Both the position numbers and the translations under genes were made by a program. Under the pieces are notes generated by a model. The model was not told the origin of the DNA. It saw only the letters and a list, made by a program, of their open reading frames with translations, and ran no database searches. Shown here piece by piece: positions 28,160 to 38,917 of a stretch of 64,000 nucleotides of DNA. This stretch comes from an uncultured Pseudomonadota bacterium. Its GTDB lineage: Bacteria; Pseudomonadota; Gammaproteobacteria; Methylococcales; Methylomonadaceae. Positions within the stretch are counted from its first letter, which is position 1, and each line of letters begins with the position of its first letter. The stretch covers positions 1 to 64,000 of the forward strand of contig CAINHO010000028.1 in the NCBI GenBank assembly GCA_903848935.1. The letters are read 5' to 3'.

Positions 28160-29839
28160 ATGACTACGTTTAATGAATCGCGCCGCCGTTTTTTAGGACA
28201 ATCAAGCTTAGGTTTATTGGGACTCACTGCCGTGCCGAATTTGGCTCGTGCGATGGAAGGCATGGGAATGCACAATCAGCATACTGGCGAAATGATGATG
28301 CCAAAAATAACGCCGAATAAAGCCTCACCGAATTTTCATCCCGATGTTGAACTGGATTTATTTTGCAAGTCCAATGCAATTCAGATTTTAGACGGCAGCA
28401 AAACGAATATGCTGCAATACACTTCGCGTTTAATTAAAGGCCCGAAAGATACGTTGACCAGTCTGCCAAATTCTTATTTAGGTGACATTATTCGCTTCCA
28501 AAAAGGACAAAAAGTTCGTATTAACTTGCACAATGGTTTGTCGCAACCTAGCGTCACGCATTGGCACGGATTGCACGTTCCACAAGTGATGGACGGTCAT
28601 CCGATGTATTCCATTGATCCAGGCGAAACGTTGGTTTATGAATTTGAAGTCGTTAATCGCGCCGGCATGAACATTTATCATCCACATCAACACGGCATGA
28701 CGGGTAAACAGGTATATTTCGGATTAGCTGGCGCGATAATTATCAACGACGAAGAAGAAGCGAAATTAGATTTACCTTCGGGTGAGTTTGAAATCCCGCT
28801 TGTGATTCAAGATAAACAGTTCGACAGCGATAATCAGCTGATTTATGCGTCGATGATGCACAGCAAAATGACAGGATTCACTGGCGACAAAGTTTTGGTA
28901 AATGGTCTTCCTAATGCTCATTTCGATGTATCGAGTCGTGCTTATCGTTTGCGTGTAATGAATGGTTCAACGTCGCGAATTTACAAATTAGCGTGGGATG
29001 ATGGAATGCCCGTCACGGTAATTGGCGTAGACGGTGGTTTACTTGAACAACCCGAAGTGAAACCTTATGTGATGCTTGCGCCAGGCGAACGTTTGGACAT
29101 TTGGGCGGATTTCAGCGGACGTAATGAAGGTTCAGAATTAACGTTGAAAAGTTTGGCATTTTCGGGTGTGTTGCCAAAAATGGGCATGGGAATGCACAAA
29201 GGCGCGATTCCTGTGGGCAGCGAATATCCTATTTGCACGATTCGCGTCACAAAAAAAGTCAGCGACAGTCCAAAATTGCCCGCACGATTATCGAAATTCA
29301 AACATTACGAAATCAGCGACACGGCAAACCCAAATAATCCGTTGCCGATTGGAATTTCTGAAGCTCCAATGTCTATGTTACTCAATGGTCGTCCGTATGA
29401 ATTTAATAATCCCTTACCTTTTGAACGGGTGAAAGTTGGCAGTATTCAATTGATTGAAATTTTCCACGCGCATGGTGCAGGGGGAATGAAAATGGACGAT
29501 AGTGCAAAATCAAACGAACATAATCAATATGAAAGCGGTGGTATGAAACGTGATGGCATGGGCGGCGGCATGATGGATTTATCGATGGCGCACCCGATTC
29601 ATTTACACGGTCAACAGTTTCAAACGGTAAGTCGTAGTTTTAGCGGCGATTCCACGGCTTACGACACAGTGCGTGAAGGATTTATCGACAGCGGTTTAAA
29701 AGACGTGGTTCTCGTCATGCCGATGGAACGGGTAAAAATTATCAAGCCATTCCAAGATTTCAAAGGTTTATTTTTGTATCATTGTCACAATTTAGAACAT
29801 GAAGACATGGGCATGATGCGGGAGTTTTCAATTGAATAA
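28160..29839 (+). CDS. Tat-exported multicopper oxidase
   Basis: 'RRRFLGQSSLGLLGL' Tat-like signal; Cu motifs 'HWHGLH', 'HPHQHG', 'HPIHLHG', 'HCHNLEHEDMGMM'; Met-rich. Confidence 0.92.
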   Translation: MTTFNESRRRFLGQSSLGLLGLTAVPNLARAMEGMGMHNQHTGEMMMPKITPNKASPNFHPDVELDLFCKSNAIQILDGSKTNMLQYTSRLIKGPKDTLTSLPNSYLGDIIRFQKGQKVRINLHNGLSQPSVTHWHGLHVPQVMDGHPMYSIDPGETLVYEFEVVNRAGMNIYHPHQHGMTGKQVYFGLAGAIIINDEEEAKLDLPSGEFEIPLVIQDKQFDSDNQLIYASMMHSKMTGFTGDKVLVNGLPNAHFDVSSRAYRLRVMNGSTSRIYKLAWDDGMPVTVIGVDGGLLEQPEVKPYVMLAPGERLDIWADFSGRNEGSELTLKSLAFSGVLPKMGMGMHKGAIPVGSEYPICTIRVTKKVSDSPKLPARLSKFKHYEISDTANPNNPLPIGISEAPMSMLLNGRPYEFNNPLPFERVKVGSIQLIEIFHAHGAGGMKMDDSAKSNEHNQYESGGMKRDGMGGGMMDLSMAHPIHLHGQQFQTVSRSFSGDSTAYDTVREGFIDSGLKDVVLVMPMERVKIIKPFQDFKGLFLYHCHNLEHEDMGMMREFSIE

Positions 29840-30413
29840 AGTGAATCAAAATTCATCTTCAAAACGGGGTGCGTTAAAAATTATCGGTGGACAGTGGCGC
29901 AGTCGGCAAATCGACGTTATCGATGCCGAAGGGCTGCGTCCTACGCCGAATCGTGTGCGCGAAACGTTGTTTAATTGGCTGCAAGCGGATGTTTTCAACA
30001 GTCGTTGCTTAGATTTATTTGCAGGTAGTGGCGCGTTGAGTTTTGAAGCCGCGTCACGCGGTGCAAAAAACGTCGTGCAAATCGAAAATAATGTAGCGGC
30101 GTGTGGGGCGTTGAAAGCAAATGCCGAAAAATTAGGTGCAACACACGTTCACACGGTGCAATCTGACGCGCTGACGTATTTAGCGAAACCGCCACCCCAC
30201 CAGTTTGACGTGGTGTTTATTGATCCACCCTTTGGTTTGGATTTGGTGGTACAAAGCTGTGAATTGCTTGAAAAAAATTTGTGGCTCGCGCCTTATGCAA
30301 AAATTTATATCGAAACCGAAACGACTTTAAAACTCGAGTTGCCCGAAAGTTGGCAGCTTTTGAAAAGCAAAGTCGCGGGTGAAGTGGCTTATAGTTTGTT
30401 TATGGTGCGTTAA
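29832..30413 (+). CDS. rsmD: 16S rRNA (guanine(966)-N(2))-methyltransferase
   Basis: 'GALKIIGGQWRSRQI', 'RPTPNRVRETLFNWLQ', 'DLFAGSGALSFEAASRGA', 'FIDPPFG'. Confidence 0.94.
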   Translation: MNKVNQNSSSKRGALKIIGGQWRSRQIDVIDAEGLRPTPNRVRETLFNWLQADVFNSRCLDLFAGSGALSFEAASRGAKNVVQIENNVAACGALKANAEKLGATHVHTVQSDALTYLAKPPPHQFDVVFIDPPFGLDLVVQSCELLEKNLWLAPYAKIYIETETTLKLELPESWQLLKSKVAGEVAYSLFMVR

Positions 30414-30430
30414 AAGTTGCCGATTCGATT

Positions 30431-31117
30431 TCAAGATACGGTCAGAATATGACCGTCGTCCATTTCGGCAATCCGATCCGCAAAACTAAAAATGCGTGAA
30501 TCATGCGACACAATAACTAAAGCGCGGTCTTTATGCACTGCAATTTCTTTTAATAAATTCATCACGTTATGCCCGCTGGCGTGATCCAACGCGCTGGTGG
30601 GTTCGTCGCACACAATTAAACTCGGACTATGCACCAATGCCCGTGCAATTGCCACGCGCTGTTGTTGTCCGCCTGAAAGTTGCGACGGAAATGATTTCCA
30701 CCGATCGCCTAAACCCACTTGCTCTAATACTTCAATCGCTTTACGTTTTGCCACGTCACGTTTTACGCCGTTAATAATCAATGGTATCGACACATTTTCA
30801 GCGGCATTCAACGACGGCAACAAATTAAACGCTTGAAACACAAAACCAATTTTTTGGGCGCGAAATCGTAATTTATCTTTGCTTTTCATGGTCAATAAAT
30901 TTTCGCCAAACAATTCACACAAGCCTTCGTCTTGATCCAAAATTCCCGCAATTACCGAAATCAACGTCGTTTTACCACAGCCCGAAGGCCCGACTAACAT
31001 CATCAATTCACCCAACTCAATTGTCAGATTGACTGCATTTAAGGCGATAACTTTTTGCTCACCGGTATCGTAAGTTTTGGTTAAATTTTCACAGCGGACG
31101 GCGATATTCATAATCAA
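30431..31117 (-). CDS. ABC transporter ATP-binding protein (LolD/DevA-like)
   Basis: '[17 protein letters not shown]', '[32 protein letters not shown]'. Confidence 0.92.
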   Translation of the reverse strand: MIMNIAVRCENLTKTYDTGEQKVIALNAVNLTIELGELMMLVGPSGCGKTTLISVIAGILDQDEGLCELFGENLLTMKSKDKLRFRAQKIGFVFQAFNLLPSLNAAENVSIPLIINGVKRDVAKRKAIEVLEQVGLGDRWKSFPSQLSGGQQQRVAIARALVHSPSLIVCDEPTSALDHASGHNVMNLLKEIAVHKDRALVIVSHDSRIFSFADRIAEMDDGHILTVS

Positions 31118-32274
31118 CTTTTAAATACAATGGCAGGTTCTAAACGCATCACTTTGATGATGCTGATAAGGGCAGCAAACATACAAATCAAACTCACGCC
31201 TGTGCCGCTAAACAACAGCAATTGCCAGGGAAATTTGAATGCTAAAATCGAATGCCGCATGGCAAAACCAAACAATGCCGTCAACCCTACACCCATGCCG
31301 TAACCGATGCTACCTGCGACAAGTGCTTGCAATAAAATCATTCGTAACAATACGCCGTTACTCGCGCCCATTGCTTTTAACACGCCGAATTGGCGAAGGT
31401 TATCGAGCGTAAAATTGTAAAAAGTTTGTCCCGCAATTGCCGCGCCGACGATGAAGCCGAGTAAAACAGACACCCCAAAGTTAATCGGAATACCCGTATT
31501 TTTCATGAGATACCAAAATGTTAAATCCATAAATTCTTGGCGCGTATATGCAGCCAAACCTGTTTGAGCGTGAATACGCTGTGTTAATTCGTGTAAATCT
31601 TGCCCTGGTTTTGCTTTCACCAGCACAAACGACAACTGTTTGCGCTCACTCGGTGCATAATTTTTGGCGCGAGAATAGGTCGTGTAAATGACTGGTTGTG
31701 ATTGAAACGTGCGCGTGACTTTCGCAATCCCAACCACAATAGCGCGTCGGTCATTGAGTTCTAAATTATCCCCGATTTTAAGCGGAATTTTTTTGCCACC
31801 TGCGACGAGAGCAGGTTTTGCGAGTTTTTCAGTTGCACCATCAATATCGACAATCACCCCATCATTACGGCGCAAATCTTCCAATTTTCCTTCGAGTAAT
31901 ATCGGTGGCGCACCTATTAACGTCGTGTCGTCCAGTCCAATCACGTTGCAAGTTTGAAACGTGCCGTCCGACATTCGAGCTTTCAACACGCCCTTATATA
32001 ACGGCATCGCCCATTCAACGCCCGAAATGCCGCGCACTCGATAAAGTTCCGTGTCTTGCAGTGGTTTCACGTCGTCAATAAACTGCACTTTGGTATCCAT
32101 TACCCAAACATCGGGCAAACCTAAATCGGTAATAAAGCTGTAAGAGCGAGCGATAAAACCCGTAAAAATTGCAGGTTGCTGAGTCATAATCAGTGACGCA
32201 AACGTCAAACCCATCACGATACCGATGTATTTGCCTTTATCGCCCATGAGCATTTTTATGGCGATGTAATTCAT
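31114..32274 (-). CDS. ABC transporter permease (DevC/FtsX-like)
   Basis: N-terminal TM plus large extracytoplasmic domain, C-terminal 'LRQFGVLKAMGASNGVLLRMILLQAL'. Confidence 0.85.
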   Translation of the reverse strand: MNYIAIKMLMGDKGKYIGIVMGLTFASLIMTQQPAIFTGFIARSYSFITDLGLPDVWVMDTKVQFIDDVKPLQDTELYRVRGISGVEWAMPLYKGVLKARMSDGTFQTCNVIGLDDTTLIGAPPILLEGKLEDLRRNDGVIVDIDGATEKLAKPALVAGGKKIPLKIGDNLELNDRRAIVVGIAKVTRTFQSQPVIYTTYSRAKNYAPSERKQLSFVLVKAKPGQDLHELTQRIHAQTGLAAYTRQEFMDLTFWYLMKNTGIPINFGVSVLLGFIVGAAIAGQTFYNFTLDNLRQFGVLKAMGASNGVLLRMILLQALVAGSIGYGMGVGLTALFGFAMRHSILAFKFPWQLLLFSGTGVSLICMFAALISIIKVMRLEPAIVFKS

Positions 32275-35200
32275 GGTTTTGTCCCTTCAAATAAATTTGC
32301 TAATGAAATCACAATTCGCGGGCAGGGTTTCGTTTCAAAAACGCCGCTTAACGGTAAATCTGGCTGCATTCCGCGTACAAATAAATAACGCACACCGCCA
32401 AAATGTTTTTCGATGTCATAATCCTTCAAACGATTTTCTAAATATCGATGCAACACTACGCTATAAAGCCAATACTGCAAACCGTAATTGTGTTCACGCA
32501 TCGCGTCTAATAAAGTTTCTGGCTGATAATTTGGCAAATAATTCGTCTTATAATCCATGACGTAATAGCGATTTTCGTACACGCAAATCAAATCGATAAA
32601 GCCCGTCAAATAGCCGTTAATTGTTTTGCTGTCTAATGGTTGATAACTCGGTTCGTCCGCTAAAATTCGATTGATTGCATCGGTGTTAATTTTTTGCGTC
32701 GCTAAATAAAACGGCATTTCTTTTAAACAATCTGTTTCGGGCAAATTCATTAAGCAAAAATTCACGTCATTTGATAACGGCGTTTGCACGGTGCGTTGTA
32801 AAAGTTCATTCAAAACGTCTGGTCGCGCCACTTTCAAACCGTAACGTGAACAGGCTTTATCGCGTGTGATTGAAATATCAACACCATTCGCTAAATCCGC
32901 AAAACTAAACGCTTCCAACAAATCATGTACCACGTTTCCAGTGTGCGAACCGCGTGGTAATTCGAGCATAATCGGTGGCGAATTGTCTAATGATTCTTGC
33001 GCTTTATCTTCGGGTAAATCGGGCGTAAAAGTCCGACTCAACGCCGAAAGCGCGGTGTAACTGCTCATTTGCCACGGACTAAAACGCAAATCACGGTGGC
33101 GGGTTTGAGGGTGAAAAATCTCTTTTTTGATTTTAGGCGAATAATGTCCTTGTGGTTTTTCACGCTCAAACAAACATTCATAATCAAAACAATCAGGCAG
33201 CGTGCGTTTCAAATCGGCAAATGTGTTTTGCTGTGCGGCGGCATCTTTTTCAGCGAAATGAAACAAATGCGCCATTGCCGAATTGTTCGACACCTTTTCA
33301 GTTCGCACGTCTGCCCACGCCAAATAACAACGATATTTTGCTCGCGTCACCGCCACATAAAACATTCGCACATCTTCGGCGCATTGTTCATCGAGGGCTA
33401 AATTACGGTGTTTTTCAAAATCCACCGAACCCAAATCGACACTCATTTTGCCGACGATGTGACATTCAGCAATGTCATCTTGTTGTAAACGATTATTCAA
33501 CCATAACGACGGACAAAAAACGATGTCATATTCTAAGCCTTTCGAGCGGTGCATCGTGACAATGCTCACCGCATCTTCGTCACTTTCGAGGCGTAATTGT
33601 TGGTTTTCAGAACTGTTATTTTTTTTGTCCAGCGCGTTGGTGATTGAAATTCGCAACCAATTCAGCGTTTTTTGCGGCGATAAATGTTCAGCCAGCGCAG
33701 CTTCTTGCAACAATTCCAAAAGATGATGAATGTTGGTTAATTCACGTTCGGCGAGATAGCTTTTTGCCAGTTGCGAAGTCACATTTTCAGCAGCTAAAAA
33801 CGAGTGCATCATTGCCATTAAACCCATTTTTTGCCATTGCTCGTGATAATTTAAAAATTTCGCCAGCCACGAATCTAAAGCGTTTTCGTCGTTGATAATT
33901 TTGTAAAATGCTTGACCGTGTGGAATGCTGGCAAACCAATTCAGCGTCAATGCGTGTTTCAAGGCTTCAATGTTAGTCGGATTTGCAACGGCGTTTAAAA
34001 GGGTGTGTAAATCCTTCGCTTCGGCGGTCGTAAAAACGGATTCGGTACTGTTTAAAACTGACGGCACGCCAGCATCGCGCAACGCTGTTTGAAAGGCTTT
34101 AGCTTGTTTATTGGTACGAACTAAAATTGCAATGTTTTTGGGTTTTAAATTTGTATTGTCGTCGCCTTTTATCAAAAAATAATTTGTTTGCAACAATTTT
34201 AAAATTTCTTCGACGACCGCAAAACGCAGTTGTTCTTCGACAATCGAACGTTGTTGAACTGACCAAAATTCTTTGCCATCGGGCGGTACTAAATCCCACA
34301 ACATTAACGGCGGTAACGGATTGTTTTCAAAATGAATCGCGCCTTTTTCGTGTGAATTCGCGGCGGAAACGTCATTAAATTCTAATTCTTCAATTAAAAA
34401 CGCATTCTCACGTTGGAATAATTGATTTACGGCTTGAACTAAATTTGGATGTGAACGCCAATTTTGTGCGAGTGTAAAAGATGCGGACGCGCTGTGTTTT
34501 GCGTCTAAATATGAGTAAATATCTGCGCCACGAAATTTATAAATCGCTTGTTTCGGGTCGCCAATTAAATACAAATACTGACTTTCAGCGGCGAAAAGCG
34601 TTTTGAAAATAAACCATTGGCTGTCGTCGGTATCTTGGAATTCATCGATGAGTGCGACAGAAAAACGCGCTCGTAATTCTGCGACTAATTGCTCGGATTT
34701 GTTTTCACCACGCAAGGCTTCATCGAGGCGAATAATTAAATGGTCGAACGTAAGTGCGTTGCGTTGCAATAATCGTTGGTCGATTTCGCGGCGCAAAGTT
34801 TCAACTAATTCGCGGCGCAACATTACGCCGCATTGGTCAAAGGTGGTTTTTAAATTATCGAAAATGACAGTGTTGAGACCTAATTCTTCGACAAAATTAG
34901 CTTGTTTTGGTTTGCGAATTTTCGTGCCATTTATTGCACAGAAAATGCCGTCGCTAGTTAAAAAATCGAGTTGACTGGCTTTGATGTGTGCGTTGTTACC
35001 GCTTAACCACGAGTGAACAGCAGTGAAATTTTTATCAATGTCTTTTTTAAATTTACCTTCAGAAAAAGCTTGTTGAAATGACGCAGCACAATGATTTAAT
35101 TCAGCGAGTGCGGCTTGCGAAAAACGGTTTGTGTTCGCTAATAAATTATCAACAGTTTCGAGTTCTGTTGGGTAAATGGTGACATGATGCCCGATACGTC

Positions 35201-35759
35201 TAACGCTTTCGAGTAACGCATCGGGCGTTTTGTAATCCGCCGTTAAAATGGCGGCTTCTTCAGCACTGCGTTCATAAAGTTGTTTTCGCCAAAAATCATC
35301 GGCGCAACCTTGGGCAATTTGCGCTAAATCGTCAGTAAGTTCAGCATTGAAAAGTTGCCCGCTTTCGAGCGCGTGTTCCCTCAAAACTTTTTGGCAAAAA
35401 CTGTGAATGGTAAAAATACTAGCTTGATCGATAGTTAATAAGGCGATTTGCAAACGACGTTCGATTTCACTGTTTTCAATCGGTAACGCATCGAGCCAAT
35501 CGAAAAGTTCATTTTCGCCTAACCTTAAAGCCCGTTTCGCATCGGCTAATCTTAAACGCACACGCTCTTTGAGTTCTTCGGTGGCGGCTTTTGTGAACGT
35601 GACGACGAGGATTTTTTCAATCGGTAAATTCTGTTCAATTACAAAACGCAACACTAGCATCGCTAATGTGTATGTTTTGCCCGTACCTGCGCTGGCTTCA
35701 ATCAGATTTACACCATTCACGAGCGGTGTATTTAAAGCATCGAAACAATTTTTTTGCAT
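32271..35759 (-). CDS. recB: Exodeoxyribonuclease V subunit beta
   Basis: 'NLIEASAGTGKTYTLAMLVLRFV', 'LIDEFQDTD', 'MHRSKGLEYDIVFCPSLW', C-terminal nuclease 'YLTGFIDLICVYENRYYVMDYKTN'. Confidence 0.95.
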   Translation of the reverse strand: MQKNCFDALNTPLVNGVNLIEASAGTGKTYTLAMLVLRFVIEQNLPIEKILVVTFTKAATEELKERVRLRLADAKRALRLGENELFDWLDALPIENSEIERRLQIALLTIDQASIFTIHSFCQKVLREHALESGQLFNAELTDDLAQIAQGCADDFWRKQLYERSAEEAAILTADYKTPDALLESVRRIGHHVTIYPTELETVDNLLANTNRFSQAALAELNHCAASFQQAFSEGKFKKDIDKNFTAVHSWLSGNNAHIKASQLDFLTSDGIFCAINGTKIRKPKQANFVEELGLNTVIFDNLKTTFDQCGVMLRRELVETLRREIDQRLLQRNALTFDHLIIRLDEALRGENKSEQLVAELRARFSVALIDEFQDTDDSQWFIFKTLFAAESQYLYLIGDPKQAIYKFRGADIYSYLDAKHSASASFTLAQNWRSHPNLVQAVNQLFQRENAFLIEELEFNDVSAANSHEKGAIHFENNPLPPLMLWDLVPPDGKEFWSVQQRSIVEEQLRFAVVEEILKLLQTNYFLIKGDDNTNLKPKNIAILVRTNKQAKAFQTALRDAGVPSVLNSTESVFTTAEAKDLHTLLNAVANPTNIEALKHALTLNWFASIPHGQAFYKIINDENALDSWLAKFLNYHEQWQKMGLMAMMHSFLAAENVTSQLAKSYLAERELTNIHHLLELLQEAALAEHLSPQKTLNWLRISITNALDKKNNSSENQQLRLESDEDAVSIVTMHRSKGLEYDIVFCPSLWLNNRLQQDDIAECHIVGKMSVDLGSVDFEKHRNLALDEQCAEDVRMFYVAVTRAKYRCYLAWADVRTEKVSNNSAMAHLFHFAEKDAAAQQNTFADLKRTLPDCFDYECLFEREKPQGHYSPKIKKEIFHPQTRHRDLRFSPWQMSSYTALSALSRTFTPDLPEDKAQESLDNSPPIMLELPRGSHTGNVVHDLLEAFSFADLANGVDISITRDKACSRYGLKVARPDVLNELLQRTVQTPLSNDVNFCLMNLPETDCLKEMPFYLATQKINTDAINRILADEPSYQPLDSKTINGYLTGFIDLICVYENRYYVMDYKTNYLPNYQPETLLDAMREHNYGLQYWLYSVVLHRYLENRLKDYDIEKHFGGVRYLFVRGMQPDLPLSGVFETKPCPRIVISLANLFEGTKP

Positions 35760-35808
35760 TTTTTGTGAAGTATTATTTTGCGAAGTAAAAAGGGTTACGA
35801 CGGTTATT

Positions 35809-35843
35809 CTGTCATCAAACAGTCATAAAACGGTTGTTAGAAT
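35809..35843 (+). promoter_or_regulatory. Pho-box-like PhoB site with -10 element
   Basis: CTGTCAT-CAAA-CAGTCAT (35809-35826), 11 nt, TAGAAT (35838-35843); matches the PhoB box consensus CTGTCAT-4-CTGTCAT. Confidence 0.7.
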
Positions 35844-35931
35844 GATTCCTAGTAATTATAAGCATTGGAGCTTTTAATTTTACGTTTATTGGATGAGTGA
35901 GTTATGTCACTAAAAAGAATGATAGTTAAAT

Positions 35932-38145
35932 ATGAAAACTAACATAGTAAGCTTCAAGACGAAAATTACATTAGGATTTTTTGCCATTATTGGCTTAATG
36001 GTAGTTGTGATTATTTCTACGCTGGTCAACTATGCCCGCACAGAACAGGATTTGCAAAAAATTAAAGATGTCTTTTTGCCAAACGCCTTATTATCAGGAC
36101 AAATGGCGCGTGACATTGTGCAAGTTCAACAGTTTTTAAATAATGTATCCGCAACACGCAATAATGCCGGTTATACCGATGCCGAGCGTTCGCGTGAAGA
36201 TTTTAAAAGTGGGCTTGAACAATATCGACAATATACGGCGAATGATGCCAACAAATTAAAAGCAATTGATACCTTAGAACTGGGTTTTAATGCGTTTTAT
36301 ACCGATGGTAAACGTATGACAGAAGCCTATTTGAACGAAGGTTCAGAAACTGGTAATCAAATTATGGGCGATTTTGATCATGCCGCCAGCAAGTTGTCTT
36401 CACAAATGATTCGATTAAGAAACAGTGAATCGAACGGCGCAAAAGCCAGCATCCAAAACATTTTTGATAACACACATCAAATGCAAAAAACTTTGTTGAT
36501 AATGGCGTTTGTAATTATCGCAATCGCCGTTGCTATTGCGTTGTTGTTAAGTCGTTATTTAGGCAATCAAATTGGTGTTGATCCCGCGCACGCGAAGGGA
36601 ATTGCCAAAGAAATCGCGGACGGAAATTTATCGCGTGAAATTACACTTCGCAAAGGTGACAAGGACAGTTTGTTGCATTCGATCAAAAATATGCAGCAAA
36701 AATTGTTGGTTCGTCGAACCGAAGAAAGGCAAACCGCCGCCGAAATTTTACGCATTAAAATTGGGTTAGATAATGCGAGCAAGGGCATTATGATGGCGGA
36801 TAATAATCGAAACCTTGTTTATTTGAATGATGCGGCGAAGAAGATATTGCAACAATACGAATCTGAAATCGAAGATAAATCCGCGCATTTTGATGTTGAA
36901 AATTTGATTGGTTTGAACATCGATATGTTTCACCAAAATTCTGCCCATCAAATGAAATTACTCGATTCGCTGACGGAAAGTATTTTTTCGTATGCGAAAC
37001 TGGGCAGTCGCACAATGACCATTGTTGCCAGTCCAATAATGAATGAACGCGGAGAACGTTTAGGGACGGTTGCTGAATGGTACGATTGCACGGCGGAAGT
37101 TATTGTTGAACAAGAAGTGGCTGAAATTGTTAATGCTGCCGGTCGGGGTGATTTTTCACACCGATTTAATTTGGAAGGCAAAGAAGACTTTTTACTTGAT
37201 TTAACCCAAGGTTTAAATCAATTGTTAAATACTTGCGAAACCGGTTTGAACGACATCGCGCAAGTATTAGCCGCAATTTCGAATGGCGATTTAACAAAAA
37301 AGATTACCCACGATTATGAAGGGACTTTCGGACAGCTTAAACAAGATGCCAATACAACGGTTGAAAAACTCAATGTAATGATTGAGCAAATCATAAGCGC
37401 GACGGATAGCATTCATAGTGGTTCAAAAGAAATTGCGGCGGGTAATCATGATTTGTCGCATCGCACTGAATTACAAGCGGCTAGTTTGCAAGAAACCGCC
37501 GCAAGTATGGCGCAATTAACGCAAGCGGTAGTGAACAATGTTCATAATGCCCAGCAAGCGAATGGCTTAGTGATAAATTCCGTAAATATCGCCATGGAAG
37601 GCGGAAAAGTCGTTGAGAATGTAATTGAGATGATGAGCGGTATCAATGAATCATCGCATCGTATCGAAGATATAATCGCTGTGATTGATGATATTGCTTT
37701 CCAAACCAACATTCTTGCGTTGAATGCAGCAGTAGAAGCGGCGCGAGCCGGTGAGCAAGGTAAAGGTTTTGCGGTAGTGGCTGTGGAAGTTCGCAATTTA
37801 GCACAACGCTCCGCGCTCGCGGCTGATGAAATCAAAAAATTGATTGCTGATTCAGTGACTAAAGTGAATAGCGGTGGTCAATTAGTAGAGCAAGCGGGAC
37901 ATACGATGGATAAAATCATTATTTCTATTCAAGGTGTTACGCAAATTATGGGTGAAATTAGTGGTGCATCCGCAGAACAGAATGCGGATATTATTCAAGT
38001 CAATCAAGCTATTAGCAAAATGGATAATGCGACACAACAAAACGCAGCTTTAGTTGAGCAATCTGCGGCAGCCGCTGAATCACTCGAAGAACAAGCGCAA
38101 AATTTAGCCGTTGTGATACGAAATTTCAAAATAGAAGAAAGTTGA
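35932..38145 (+). CDS. Methyl-accepting chemotaxis protein with HAMP and PAS regions
   Basis: TM segments, helical periplasmic region, hairpin tip '[44 protein letters not shown]'. Confidence 0.93.
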   Translation: MKTNIVSFKTKITLGFFAIIGLMVVVIISTLVNYARTEQDLQKIKDVFLPNALLSGQMARDIVQVQQFLNNVSATRNNAGYTDAERSREDFKSGLEQYRQYTANDANKLKAIDTLELGFNAFYTDGKRMTEAYLNEGSETGNQIMGDFDHAASKLSSQMIRLRNSESNGAKASIQNIFDNTHQMQKTLLIMAFVIIAIAVAIALLLSRYLGNQIGVDPAHAKGIAKEIADGNLSREITLRKGDKDSLLHSIKNMQQKLLVRRTEERQTAAEILRIKIGLDNASKGIMMADNNRNLVYLNDAAKKILQQYESEIEDKSAHFDVENLIGLNIDMFHQNSAHQMKLLDSLTESIFSYAKLGSRTMTIVASPIMNERGERLGTVAEWYDCTAEVIVEQEVAEIVNAAGRGDFSHRFNLEGKEDFLLDLTQGLNQLLNTCETGLNDIAQVLAAISNGDLTKKITHDYEGTFGQLKQDANTTVEKLNVMIEQIISATDSIHSGSKEIAAGNHDLSHRTELQAASLQETAASMAQLTQAVVNNVHNAQQANGLVINSVNIAMEGGKVVENVIEMMSGINESSHRIEDIIAVIDDIAFQTNILALNAAVEAARAGEQGKGFAVVAVEVRNLAQRSALAADEIKKLIADSVTKVNSGGQLVEQAGHTMDKIIISIQGVTQIMGEISGASAEQNADIIQVNQAISKMDNATQQNAALVEQSAAAAESLEEQAQNLAVVIRNFKIEES

Positions 38146-38213
38146 TAAATACTTTTTTAATTAAATTTTTTGAAAACACACTCTTTCTTTCATTTCATTT
38201 TTAACCTTTAAAT

Positions 38214-38906
38214 ATGCCAAATTTTATTATTCTCGTTGTTGAAGACGAAGATGCCATTAGAGAAATGTTAGTCGTGGTGTTAGAACAAGCGAGCTTCACT
38301 GTGCAAGCCGTGTCGAATGCCGAAGAAGCGCAGCGTTTTTTAAATGACACACTCCCCGATTTAATTTTATTAGATTGGATGTTACCGAATTTGAACGGTG
38401 TGGAATGGGCGCGACGGTTACGCAAAGAGCCGATTTACCAAGAATTGCCGATTATTTTACTCACCGCGCGGGGTGAAGAAGAAGACAAAATTCGTGGCTT
38501 TGGTTGTGGCATTGATGATTACATGACGAAACCTTTTTCGCCGCGTGAATTGGTGGCACGATTACGCGCCGTGCTTCGCCGTAGCAGTAAACATCAATGG
38601 TCGCCGCAAATTATGGCGGGCGATTTAACGCTCGATACTGAACAACATCGTTTGACTATTGGCGATAAAACCGTTGAAGTCAGTCCAACTGAATTTCGCT
38701 TAATGCAGTTTTTCATGACGCACCCTGATAAAGTATTCAATCGCACACAATTACTCGATCAAGTTTGGGGACGCAGTGTGTATATTGAAGAGCGCACGGT
38801 AGATGTTCATATTCGTCGTTTACGCAAAATTTTAGAAACTTATGGACGCGAAGAATTAGTCCAAACCGTACGCGGCTTTGGCTATCGTTTTTCAGTCACG
38901 CAATAA
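38214..38906 (+). CDS. phoB: Phosphate regulon response regulator PhoB
   Basis: REC domain plus OmpR-type winged helix 'SVYIEERTVDVHIRRLRKILE'; adjacent to phoR. Confidence 0.92.
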   Translation: MPNFIILVVEDEDAIREMLVVVLEQASFTVQAVSNAEEAQRFLNDTLPDLILLDWMLPNLNGVEWARRLRKEPIYQELPIILLTARGEEEDKIRGFGCGIDDYMTKPFSPRELVARLRAVLRRSSKHQWSPQIMAGDLTLDTEQHRLTIGDKTVEVSPTEFRLMQFFMTHPDKVFNRTQLLDQVWGRSVYIEERTVDVHIRRLRKILETYGREELVQTVRGFGYRFSVTQ

Positions 38907-38917
38907 CGGAGTGATGA

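Noticed and set aside
33069-33726. Several plus-strand ORFs opposite recB (33069..33401, 33152..33559, 33472..33726)
   Set aside because: Overlapping antisense ORFs in an AT-rich helicase gene with no independent start context or homology; typical shadow ORFs.
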